Below are positions 22,424 to 32,505 of a DNA stretch of 64,000 nucleotides, in pieces. This DNA is from Astrocystis sublimbata (lineage: Eukaryota > Ascomycota > Sordariomycetes > Xylariales > Xylariaceae), in the NCBI GenBank assembly GCA_022453515.1, contig JAJNNY010000007.1, forward strand, positions 1-64,000. The letters run 5' to 3'. A program made the translations under genes and the position numbers. Below the pieces are notes generated by a model. It saw only the letters and a list, made by a program, of their open reading frames with translations. It had not been told where the DNA came from and searched no databases. Position 1 is the stretch's first letter. Each line of letters starts with the position of its first letter.

Positions 22424-23186
22424 AGTAAGCTTTCGCTTATGCCGCCTGCCGGGTTAGATCGCTGTTCATCTACGAAACTTCGAAGAGTATCTTCACAGTG
22501 GTCCCAGTCTCAATCGAGGGTCAGGTGTCAGATTATGTCACTCCGCAATTATAGGAACCTTGATAGACGTAATTAAACATCACCGCGTACGAGGCTCCTT
22601 CTATAGCTAAGGTTTTGATCTGCATGCGGTGTAATAATGCTCTTTGTACCAGAGGTCGTAGTGGTGTAGGCGAAAGGAGAGGGTATAATTATTCGAGGAG
22701 TGTAGCGCTAGCTTTAGTGAGGATACATTCTTACAATTACAATGGTCGCTGCTTCCCACACTACATGCATCAAAAATGCAAGCAGGCTAGGCTTTTTATC
22801 AAGAAGTGCGCTTTCTTCGGAATTAAGCTTTACTTTGAAACTATAATATGACCATCAGCGTTGTTACGAGGTCGGACTGAGTATTTAAGCAGCATTGAAT
22901 GTTCGGGATGTGGTCAACGCCTTTCAGAGAAATTTAGCACTCCCCATCGCTCTCCAGACCAGCTCAGCTCCCAGTATACTTCTAACATTAAGTGTTCTGG
23001 CCCATCAAAGTTGCCGATGCACGCATACCTCATCGTCGTCGCGTAACCTCATCTGAACACCTCACATCGTCGTTCGAGGGTAGTTTTTACAATAGGGTAG
23101 TTTTATGCTTGCTCTTTGATCAATCAAGACTCGCTATTCGCCCTCCTCACGCGGAAAGCGGAAACTCAAGTAACAAGCTAGGCACC
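22424..23186. other. Gap between two accessory ORFs
   Basis: AT-rich sequence with no supported gene. The reading frame of the kinase-like gene is open upstream to 22992, but the first ATG in that frame is at 23187. Confidence 0.45.
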
Positions 23187-24283
23187 ATGTCTCATCAGCC
23201 ATATGAACCCATACCAACACCTTACCCTTATACACTAGGGGCTGTATTACATTTGAGGAGTAGTTGCGGTCTTTGTTTCGAGGCAACCATCACACATGCA
23301 CCAAACCCAGAATGTACAACCACCGCAATTGTTCTTGTTAATGATACCGAAGTCGTATTGGATATATACGACCGACGTTTTGGATTAGAACGAATGATGC
23401 AGGAAAGCATTGATCATCAACCTGGACAACAAACGCTGGACCAAGAGGATTGCTGGCAGCGTTTCGTTCGGCACGGAAACTCCGAGATACTGCTCCGACA
23501 TCTCAGGAAGAGTGGTGGACAGCTAGACAAAAACACGACCTCACTTGGCTGGATCGACTACGCAGAACGTGAGGGGTTGTATCATTATCGAACCTGGGAC
23601 AGATTTGAGAGAGAAGAAAGGGCATACAACCAACTCAAAGCTCTGCAGGGTAGTTGTATCCCGAGATACTACGGGACGTATTTGATCGATATGCCCAACG
23701 CACCCGAGGATGTTGACCCAGTGTACTTCACAGTACCTGTGATCATGCGTCAACATATACGCGGCTTCAAGCTCTCGATGATTGTTCAAGAGCTGACTGG
23801 CGCACAGCCTGATGTATTGACGGAGATCATACAAACAGCGACCAACATAGCTCGTATGATCAACATTCTATCAGTTGTGAAGGAAGAGACTGGTCCGGGA
23901 GACGTTATCGTCGCAAGGGATAGTAACGGTCGTTTCAAGCCGTTTTTATGCGGGTTTGGAGACACCATGATATTCAGTGATGCCTTAGATCTTAAACAAG
24001 CGGCCCCGTTCTTCGAGAATCCGGGACACATAGGCGAGGTAATGAGGCACAAAATTAAACTTGAGACTGGGATGGAACTCAAGATTGACACCTGGCCTTA
24101 GAAGAAATTGATCTATTCTTGTATCAATGGAACGGAGAAATCAGGGAGAATGCTGTCAGATTGGACTCAGTCATTCAAAGTTACAATGGCTTAGGGATGC
24201 TCTATCACATGCTACAGGGTTTACGAGGTTACAAATTGTCTACCTGCATCAAGCACACAACCGCTCGCGCATGCGTTACTTGA
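23187..24283 (+). pseudogene. Protein-kinase-like gene, catalytically degenerate and frameshifted
   Basis: The open frame 23187-24101 codes 304 residues. A protein-kinase-like fold is suggested by FEREERAYNQLKAL followed by IPRYYGTY, the usual fungal kinase N-lobe pattern. Where a kinase should show HxD...N and DFG, this protein has VVKEETGPGDVIVARD and then CGFGDTM, so the catalytic residues look lost. The frame stops at 24099-24101 in the phrase IDTWP. One base back, a second frame continues as LEEIDLFLYQWNG, the natural C-terminal extension, to a stop at 24281-24283. Either the gene is frameshifted in this genome or there is a sequencing error. An intron at this spot is not plausible because no splice sites fit. 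Confidence 0.6.
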
Positions 24284-24558
24284 TTGAGGCCGATAGCTAA
24301 GTAGTATGCTTATACTACACTGAATAAAGTTGGCACTTGATTAGTACTTGCTCAAACTTGCTCAAACTTATGTCTTAAGCACTAATAAAGTTTAACTATC
24401 AGGTCATGCAAACAGAATTCTATTTCTTTTCTCTAATTTTGTCTAAAAATTTCCAAGCCTCTTCTATGGTAAACAACCAGCCCTAAGCGTCGATAACACT
24501 GATTAACCCAAACCCTGTGAAATTATAAAATTGCCGCTTAAGACGACAGGAAATTGCT

Positions 24559-24735
24559 CTACCGCTGGCAGTTAGGGCATCGTCCTGGCCGGGATTCGGG
24601 AAGGCTGGAACTTTCGAATGAGCCGATACAAGCATGTCCGTAAGCTTCACCACTGGCACACTTTCGAATGATTGAGTTCTCTAGTACGGCTTGGTGGCCA
24701 CATTCCGTGAAGCGGATTTCTTGTTTCCAGCACAT
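24559..24735 (-). CDS. Small Cys-rich zinc-binding-like protein, 58 residues
   Basis: Short frame starting MCWKQEIRFTECGHQAVL and ending RCPNCQR. Cysteines at 2, 12, 26, 36, 53 and 56 with His14 and His34 form the CGH...C...C...CPNC layout seen in many tiny fungal putative zinc-knuckle proteins. It is complete from ATG to TAG without an intron. No function known. Recognition rests on the Cys pattern only, and the ORF is short enough to arise by chance, so confidence is moderate. Confidence 0.5.
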   Translation of the reverse strand: MCWKQEIRFTECGHQAVLENSIIRKCASGEAYGHACIGSFESSSLPESRPGRCPNCQR

Positions 24736-25881
24736 TGTGACGGTTTTGCCTTGATCTGCTGCTTACTTGACAACGAATGACTCTGAAGCAAGAGGCTTGG
24801 TAGTGAAAGATCGGGAAGTTGGCGAAGTAAGTAATTAGAGGGCGATGGAAATGTGAGGGTTTCTTTCCTGTGGAAGTTTGGTGTCGAGGCTTGAGACTCT
24901 GTTGGAGATTAGAATCCAGTAGACGGCCATCGAGGTTCTTATACACTCCGCTTCTGGTCATGTACAATGGGCATTATCATAGTCGAGAATAAAAGGTGAT
25001 TGTAGTTGTCCCTTTGTCTCGTGTCTACAAAACCGGTGTCAAAGAGCCGCCCCCCACCTTTTGCTTTGCTTGTATTTCCATCGCCGTTGGGCACTATTAT
25101 TGGGGCCTGGGATGTGTTTGTACTCCTCTCATATTTTGAAGAAAGCAAGGGACATCATCGTTTCGTGAGAAGTGGATGACTCTTGGTTTCATCACAAACG
25201 CAATGATTGCAGAACAAAAAACGGCCCACTGAAGTTTCAGAATGTATCGTGCGTTATGGGCTGGCTCCTGTAGACTGGCGTTGTCGCAGTCGAGTTGTGT
25301 GCTGACATCATGATTGAATATAGTCGATAGATATTACAAAGAAGTCCAGTTGAATGACCTAAGCAGCGAAGTGGCTTGACTTCCAAGGTTGTCGGCCCGC
25401 TATCCGACTCGATATCGGTAGCACAGCAACGGCATGGGGCGTATAGGAACCCCAACCCAAATCAAGCTATGATAATTTGTAGATTTCGGGTGCATGAGAT
25501 GCAAAGGTACTGTTTGCATCACTTGCTCTTACATTGGCGCGTCAGCTCAGATTGCAAGTAATATCGCATCCATCGCTGACTGGCCACACATATTATCAAC
25601 CAGTTTAACCGCCGGGTTGTCAGTTGACCTGTCCTCCCCTGGCAATCCCGAGCCACGAGTGAATTTCTCGGCATTGCATCCGACCCATGCATTTGCCCTA
25701 TGCGGTGCCTTATTAGACGGATGAGGCGCGCAGGAGATATAACAGGGCGCCTTCTGGAAAGTGAATTCATGTCAAAGGTAGGTTCTGCCACCGTCCACGC
25801 GCATCACGCCCCGATAATTACGTGTCCCAGGAGAGAGGAAATTCTTACTCTCGTCTAAGTTTTTGAAATTACGGCTTCAAG
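24736..25881. other. Gap before the AA9 LPMO gene
   Basis: No supported gene. One short frame near 25494 begins MRCKGTVCITC but then loses any pattern. The right end must hold the LPMO promoter. Confidence 0.45.
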
Positions 25882-27057
25882 ATGCAGCTACTCGTTGGTC
25901 TGCTTGCACTCGCCTCGGTGTCCCAGGCTCACTGTGAGATCTACCCCTTTTTGCCACAGGCCCTGACTAGCCCAGAGGGTGCCTAATGCTTAACATTCTC
26001 GTCCAGACACCTTTCCAGCGCTCATCGCCGGGGGCAAGACAACAGGTGATTGGGAATATGTCAGGAAGACCGCCAACTTTCAGAGCAACGGCCCAGGTAC
26101 GTGATCCTTTATAGCATCGCAGCTCGCCATAATTATTACGTTTATTGGGAGACGTCGAGTACCACTTCAGAAGTTCAGCCAGGGCTCCATGGCTCCCTTT
26201 GTTATTTCACCCTAACAATCACACGTGTGATAGTTCAATCCGTGACGTCGGACCAGATCCGCTGCTACCAGCTCTCCGCAGGCAATGAGGGCGCGAAGAC
26301 GATGACAGTAGCAGCTGGCCAGAGTGTGGGCTTCACCGCCGCAGGGACTGTGTACCATCCCGGATTGTTACAGTTTTATATGGCGAAGGCGCCCGCGGGA
26401 CAGACAGCCTCTTCGTGGGATGGGTCTGGGGCCGTTTGGGTATGTATCAAAACCTGCGGCGTTGGAAACTTGTAGTCCCGTTGTGTCGCTTGATCTGGCA
26501 CTTTCTACGGTATGGAAGTTTGGAATCTTAACTGACATGTTTTGGTACAACGCAGTTCAAGATCGCGTCCGAGGGACCGAACATCAGTCCCAGCGGGCTT
26601 TCGTGGCCGAGCATGGGGGCCAGCCAGGTCACGACCAAGGTTCCGTCTTGCAGTATGTATTGCCTGGAGTCATTGATTTCCCCGTGTGGCAAGTCTCGGA
26701 GGCATATATTACTCCAACAGATATCCGGGCACCCGAGACGCCTGCGACTCCCCGTCTCATGAGAATCTCTTTACTGCAAAAAGGCAATCACTGACTCCAG
26801 CGGTTGCAGTCCCCGCGGGCGACTACTTGCTTCGCGTCGAACACATCGCACTGCATAGCGCAGGCTCAGCGGGCGGGGCGCAGCCTTACGTGTCGTGCGC
26901 GCAGCTGACGGTGACCGGAGGTGGGAGCAAGACGCCTACGGACTTGGTTGCGTTCCCAGGGGCGTATAAGGCGACTGACCCGGGTATCATGATCAACATC
27001 TACTACCCGGTTCCCACGTCGTACACGCCACCTGGGCCCCCCGTTTTCACTTGCTAG
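25882..27057 (+). CDS. AA9 lytic polysaccharide monooxygenase (formerly GH61)
   Basis: Secreted copper enzyme that cleaves cellulose or related glucans by oxidation. Exons 25882-25933, 26007-26096, 26234-26439, 26556-26652 and 26810-27057 give 230 residues. The signal peptide is residues 1-16 (MQLLVGLLALASVSQA), so the mature protein starts with His17, the first copper ligand of the histidine brace. The second His is in TVYHPGLLQFYM. The C-terminal family block reads HSAGSAGGAQPYVSCAQL, with the axial Tyr and the disulfide Cys. Cys pairs in DQIRCYQ and VPSCIPAGDY fit the fold. There is no cellulose-binding module or GPI-type tail. Confidence 0.93.
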
Positions 27058-27704
27058 ATAGATATATGCTTGGGCGTCAGGTGCGTCATGGAGCTCACTG
27101 CTCAAGTCATTCAGGATGAAGGAGAAGCCCATTGGGATGTGTAATCTACCTGCCACATAGTCACCAATACGTACAGATACATATACATGCACACGCGATT
27201 GACAATGAGATGAATACCTACGTGAAGCAAGATAAGAAAGGATCCGTACATAGGCACGCAAAACGAGAAAGTGTACACGCAAGGCACAAGAATGGTTGAA
27301 TGCAAAAATAACGGGGTTGGTAACCGCAAAGTAAGATAGAATCACTACGTAAAGCGGGCTCGACCCGTATTCATATAAGCACGATGGGTATAATATGTAG
27401 AGTGTCTCAACTTACGATTTGAAAAGCAAAAAACGATGACTAGCACAGGAACATGCTTATGCTTGTAAGGCAAGGGTAGTGGATAGGCGAGGCAAGGAAT
27501 CATCTCCGATTGGCAATGCTTACATCTATCTACATATATTTTGTAGAAACTTGTATTATGGAGTGTTCGAGTTGGTACCATTTCACAGGCCGAGATTTCT
27601 CGAAAGTGAGGCGATGGCGAATCTTGTCCGCTCATCAACTCGCCTTCGTAGACTTAATCCAACTCGTGATCGTCTTCATTTCATCCTCCACTCGAAGCTT
27701 CGAT
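27058..27704. other. Gap between convergent LPMO and small secreted protein genes
   Basis: Shared 3' sequence, AT-rich with many TACAT/ATACA runs around 27160-27200. No gene seen. Confidence 0.5.
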
Positions 27705-28187
27705 TTAGTTCGTAGCAGCATCAAACGACAAGAAAGTCGACATCTTGCCCGCCTCGTTCTCGTCCTGTTGGACGTTGTTGTTCAGCTTCGCCTGCTCTTC
27801 TCCCAGCCTCTCCTCCACATCGCCGCCCTGCGCCGCTTGGACCATGAGCTTCAGGATGGTCGCCGTGATCTTCAGGACCTTGTTCTTTATCTTGCCGCGC
27901 TGCAGGGCGTCGGCCGTCTCGCCGGCCGCGGCGTCGATGGAGGGATTGAAGGCTTCAGTTTCGACATCATTGCAGATCTGGTTGACGGAGTCGAGGAACT
28001 CCATGTCGGCCTGGTCCACGTTGGCTAGGTTGTCGAGATCCAGCGCGTTGAAGACGGCCATGGCCTCGTTCTGAGCATTGCCGGCTACGCCGCCCGAAAT
28101 CGAGATCTCGTTGTAGGTCTGCTGGAAGAAGACGCCGGCCTGGGCGAGAGCTACGTACGTAGCGAGGAAGCTGAGAGTGAGACGCAT
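27705..28187 (-). CDS. Small secreted helical protein of unknown function, 160 residues
   Basis: Starts MRLTLSFLATYVALAQAG, a clear signal peptide. The mature part is acidic and Ala/Asn/Gln-rich with helical repeats such as EAMAVFNALDLDNL and a single Cys (QICND), so it is not a disulfide-rich effector. The frame is open upstream to 28307, but the ATG at 28187 gives the only signal peptide and is chosen as start. No intron needed. No family recognised; it could be a cell-surface protein or an apoplastic effector. Confidence 0.7.
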   Translation of the reverse strand: MRLTLSFLATYVALAQAGVFFQQTYNEISISGGVAGNAQNEAMAVFNALDLDNLANVDQADMEFLDSVNQICNDVETEAFNPSIDAAAGETADALQRGKIKNKVLKITATILKLMVQAAQGGDVEERLGEEQAKLNNNVQQDENEAGKMSTFLSFDAATN

Positions 28188-29519
28188 TTTGGGGTTGGTA
28201 CGGTCAAGGTGTGGACGGCCGACTGAGTTGGTGGCTGCTGGCGAACTCGAATACGGACTTTGAAATTTAATATTGCTAATAGCAACGAACGAAGCGAATG
28301 ACAGCACAGCTGCAAGGGTGAGTGAGTGAGTGTGAAAGGAACGAAATGACAGGGACGATCAACGTATGGCGGTAACAAAGGAAGCTGGGTGGACGTGGGT
28401 GGAGGAGTCGATTGACTTTATACGACCTGATCTCTTTTGATTCAGAAAGGCATCTGACCCCATCGCGGACATTGATCCTTGACGGTAGACTACCCCAGTC
28501 GGCCTCGGCATGCGGGAACCATGCAGCGGTGTGTTGCCCTTTCTTGTTGTGATGACAGGGTACACGATGCTCCTCCTGTTAGTTCCTGTTAGTTAGCTCG
28601 TATCGGCCCACACTGAGGAATCACAAATATCACAGGGCACCGCTTCATAAACAGCGATGCTGTGCATTTTTGATCACCAAACTGCGTCCACACGCTGGCG
28701 CGCAAGTTGAAGCTTGTTGTTGTGAAGGTACCTGCCAAGGTCATGGTTCTCCTCCACCAACCTCAGACGACTCTGCCCTTTGCAGCCCAATCCGGTCACT
28801 GATGAAACGACAGGGTTGTTGACCCTGCCTGCCCTGGGGCCTGCCAGCATGCCAGAGAAGCTCAAACTGTCATCGCCCGACGCCCCCCCAGTAAACATGA
28901 GAGTTGAGTTTCCCTACACGAGCAGCAACTATTGGCGATTCGTCGAGTCCGAGAATCTGGATATCTGGACCAGCACAAATGCTAATGAGGACAGTCTGCC
29001 TGCTGAGGCCTGGTGTACTTAGTAGCCGACGGCATTCATGATGAATTGGACCTTAAATGTTTCGTCAGTGATATGCGAAGTTTGGCTGGATTGCCAGGCG
29101 GCGGTAATAGGCTTCGTTCGTAACATGTTAGGACTGTAAGATATAAATGGCATGACACATTGCATGATCTTACTGTCAACACATTTCAAGCATTCAATAT
29201 CAGATAGAATGTGGTACTAGATCTGGATTGAAGCAGAACCTTAGACCGGCGTTTCCTATCGCCGGCTAACAACGCCTTTGTATTTTGTTTCCTTAATCAC
29301 TTCGTTAACGACATCACAAGTATGACCCAGATGACCGTGGGTCGCTCGTCGTAGCGACAAAAGAAAGTACCGCTGAATATTGCTAGGCGTTTCCCATTTC
29401 CTGGAAACTCGTCTATTGCCTTAGCTACAACAGCCGGTCACTCTCAGACCGGGCATGTGTGGTAAGAAGTCGTGCCCAACAACAACCAGTTCCCGTAACC
29501 CACATAAACCGATTCCTCT
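28188..29519. other. Gap with one doubtful short ORF
   Basis: An 80-codon open frame at 28780-29022 (ending ...DSLPAEAWCT) has protein-like composition but no motif or partner exon, so it is not called as a gene. The rest shows nothing. The right end is the 3' side of RPS15. Confidence 0.4.
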
Positions 29520-30532
29520 CTACTTCAAGGGGATGAAACGAGAAGAGTGTGTGGCACCGATACCGGGACGACCGTGCTTGACGGGAGTGCTGTGCACAAG
29601 TTAGAGTTTTGCAACGTGATACGATTCATGCCTGTCCAAGAATCCAGAAGGAAAAACTTACTATGAGATCGAGAATTCGCCGAAGTAGCTATTGCGAGGC
29701 AGTAATCAGCATCATGATGAGATGAACGACCCGGGTGTGCCGGTGAGACTTACTGTCCAACCATCTCAGGGCGGATTTCGACATTGTTGAAGACCTTGCC
29801 GTTGTAGATCGCAACGACGGAGCCAATGAGCTCAGGAACGACTGTACCTAAGTCAGTCCTGCAAATATTGCTTTCCCGGAACTTCCCAAGTCCCTAGTCC
29901 CAATCCAACTTACTGATCATGTTGCGCAGGTGAGTGCGGCACTCAGCAGGCTACGGCATCCCAGTCAGCAGTTGTCCATTTGCGTGGCGGAGACGTATGT
30001 GTGCGCTTGCCTTCTCGTTGGGGGCAGCGTTCTGCTTGGCGGCGCGGAGCTTGCGGACAAGACCCATGGGCTTGCGGCGGAGACCGCGCGAAAGACGTCT
30101 GCGGGCACGGGCGTGGAAGAGAGTGCGGAGGTCATCGGAGCCGAGCTCGAGGAGGTTGTCGAGCTCCACACCACGATAAGAGAACTCTGCAAGTCGTCAA
30201 GGTCAGTTTACGTCGTTCGCGTCGGTACTGTCCCCAGCAGGAGGCATGGGTATATCGCGGGGGTTCGACGCTCGCAAGAGTCGCCATCGCTTCGCTTCGT
30301 TTCGTTTCGATGTCCAACAGGGCTAGGATGTGGGATTTGACATACTGCGGAAGGCTCTTCTCTTCTTCAGCTCGGCGGCGGCAACGGGGTCCTGTGTGCG
30401 AGACGGGTCAGTAGCATGTCCTTCAATCGGCCGTAGGTATTTGCCTCGTTGCCATCTCGAGCATCTCGATGCTTTGGTTGGGGATCAATGGCCGAGACAA
30501 TAGGAGAGACATACGTATTCGGCGTCAGCCAT
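29520..30532 (-). CDS. rps15: 40S ribosomal protein S15 (uS19)
   Basis: Small-subunit ribosomal protein near the decoding-site head. Seven exons on the minus strand, 30532-30515, 30391-30346, 30186-30011, 29950-29914, 29841-29754, 29688-29662 and 29589-29520, give 153 residues, the usual length. The protein reads [18 protein letters not shown], then [61 protein letters not shown] and the conserved end SSRFIPLK. The intron at 30010-29951 begins GCAAGC and ends GTAG, so it is a GC-AG intron; all other introns are GT-AG. One exon is only 27 nt. Phase agrees at all six junctions. Confidence 0.96.
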
Positions 30533-31413
30533 CTTGTCGGTGATGGTTGATGTGATTTCGGGTGAAGGCGTTGATGTGGTGGTGGTTGACGGGGGGAGGT
30601 GTTGACTATGGTCGCTGGCGAAAGATTTACTACAGGCAGTCAGTGCGTGCCGTCCTCTCTCGATTCTGGAGTGCGGGCTGTTGCAAGTGTGGCGCAGGTG
30701 GATTATTTCGAATATTGGGGTTGTGTGGTGATGCCGCTAAGCGCGCTAACCTTATCTTATCGCCTACTAGGTGTCAGGCCCCATGATGCAGCCCCACTCA
30801 CAAGCCACGCTAACGCTAACCTTCAGCCACGGCTGACGTCCCCCCTCGCCCCCAGGTGAGTGATAGAACTTGCTTAAGAAGATACTCAACTAGTATTTAC
30901 GAAACGCACAATATTCATCCCATTATTTCAAGATTTCAAGAAGATGCAAGCATCTCACTCAAAACATTGAAATTATATAGTTCGTTAGCTTTGCCCTCGA
31001 TAAAAATGTTTATGAACTTATTACATATAAATATCAGGGGTAGGTATGGGTACTAATCTAGGTACCGGTGATGTTGCATGGTGCAAAGGTGTTGAAATCT
31101 TTGAATTTTAAAGCCTAATCATTACTTTATACCTCGCATTTCTATATTAACATAGCATAGGAATGGACTTTCTACAGCAGGAAAGTCGATATTAAATTAA
31201 TTCTATGCCCTTTCAATTTATTTTATTGTGTAACTTTAATCTTTTTAAAATACAAACAAACAACTTATAGAAACCATGAAAAGCAGGAGATAGCTCGTCC
31301 TTGTATGCAATAAGTGCCTTAGATCGAAATACACAATTATCCCAGCTGCCCATGCTTACTTATAACGAAGCTATGCCGCTCTACCATTAATATAAAACCC
31401 CCTAATGTGAACT
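30533..31413. other. Promoter side of RPS15 and an AT-rich stretch
   Basis: Two GCTAACCTT motifs lie at about 30745 and 30816 upstream of RPS15, the second inside a CGCTAACGCTAACC repeat. From 30880 to 31350 the sequence is strongly AT-rich without gene content. Confidence 0.45.
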
Positions 31414-31599
31414 TTAATGGTAGACCAATCGTTCCTCCCGATCTCTGACTCTCTGCGCCCAAGCATCACGCTTACTCTCAGACTCTTCTTTCTTGGCTTT
31501 TGAAGCTGCTTCCTTTTCGGCCTTTCTAGCCGCTTTCTCAGCTGGGTTCTCGGGCTTGCGGGGAGCCGCGCAGCAAAGTTTGGCAAAAAAAGAAGACAT
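31414..31599 (-). CDS. Small charged protein with N-terminal Cys pair, 61 residues
   Basis: Begins MSSFFAKLCCAAPRKPEN and continues as an Ala/Lys/Glu-rich helix (KAARKAEKEAASKAKKEE) ending EERLVYH. The N-terminal FxxLCC next to basic residues could be palmitoylated and tether the helix to a membrane, but that is an inference. The frame is open a further 20 codons upstream; this ATG is preferred because the hydrophobic Cys pair then lies at the N-terminus. No homologue recognised. Confidence 0.4.
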   Translation of the reverse strand: MSSFFAKLCCAAPRKPENPAEKAARKAEKEAASKAKKEESESKRDAWAQRVRDREERLVYH

Positions 31600-32505
31600 T
31601 TTGCAAGCTTGAGGTGGAAATGTAGTTCGACTTAGTTTTGCAGCAAGTAAATTGGTCAATTGTTGTGGAATTTGATTACAAGCTGTAGCGGTGTTATGTT
31701 TGCTGAACGCTTTGTGGCCCCGGAAAAGCGAAAGGAGGACGAGTCAAAGAGTGTTATGGCTGTTGCTTTGTAAACACTTTTTGCCGAGGACATAGATGAA
31801 GAAACAGTACTATTGTTGACGAACACAATGTGAGTTTGGAAGACAGAGACAAGTGCTTTTGTTGGGCATGTGTTGAGCCCAGCAATCAACAAGGAAGTAC
31901 GCGTACGTGATTAATCAGGTAATGAGGCACTCTGTCTTTTTCTAGGCGGGAAGACAAAGCATGGTATATGTTTGGTGATACTGTAAACTTTGACAAATGG
32001 CGTGAACTCAGCAACAAGATGCAACGAGTTTAATATTGCAAGGTAACTTGGAGACATGTAGCATCTTGTGGGTGTTCCTTCGTCTATTGATATGATGACG
32101 ACCTAGGTATTATCCTCATCGAAGCCTACAATTGGCTGAAAAACATTGGGATATTTGAAAGTTGACGCAATAGTATAGCTAGAACCCAATGATAATATCA
32201 CAGGTACAAGGGCAACAAAACACCTCCGTGGTGTTGATAGGTAGATGTATAAGCCCATCTAATACGCCATTCATAACCGTCCTCGGGTAAAAATTGCATA
32301 GACAGATAGAGAAAACTGTTAGATATCAACGACCGCTGGTATTTTACAACTTCCCCGGTTCAATCAACCTGACCAAGCCAACCAAGCCAGTGGCGAGAAG
32401 TCGACTAGACAGTCCCAACTGCTTCCAATCAATCCTGTCGAACTCACTTCGATCGTACATATCTGTCCTCCCCGCCTTTTCTGCTTTGTCACCGACACCA
32501 ACCAT
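31600..32505. other. Gap between the small ORF and Spt5 stop
   Basis: AT-rich, no supported gene. It contains the 3' region of the Spt5 gene. Confidence 0.5.

Noticed and set aside
25494..25724. ORF starting MRCKGTVCITC
   Set aside because: Only three cysteines at the start and then no pattern; likely chance.
28780..29022. 80-codon ORF
   Set aside because: Protein-like composition but no motif, partner exon or promoter evidence.
30187..30345. Possible snoRNA in RPS15 intron 2
   Set aside because: No convincing box C with a paired box D; the only CTGA is the branch site.
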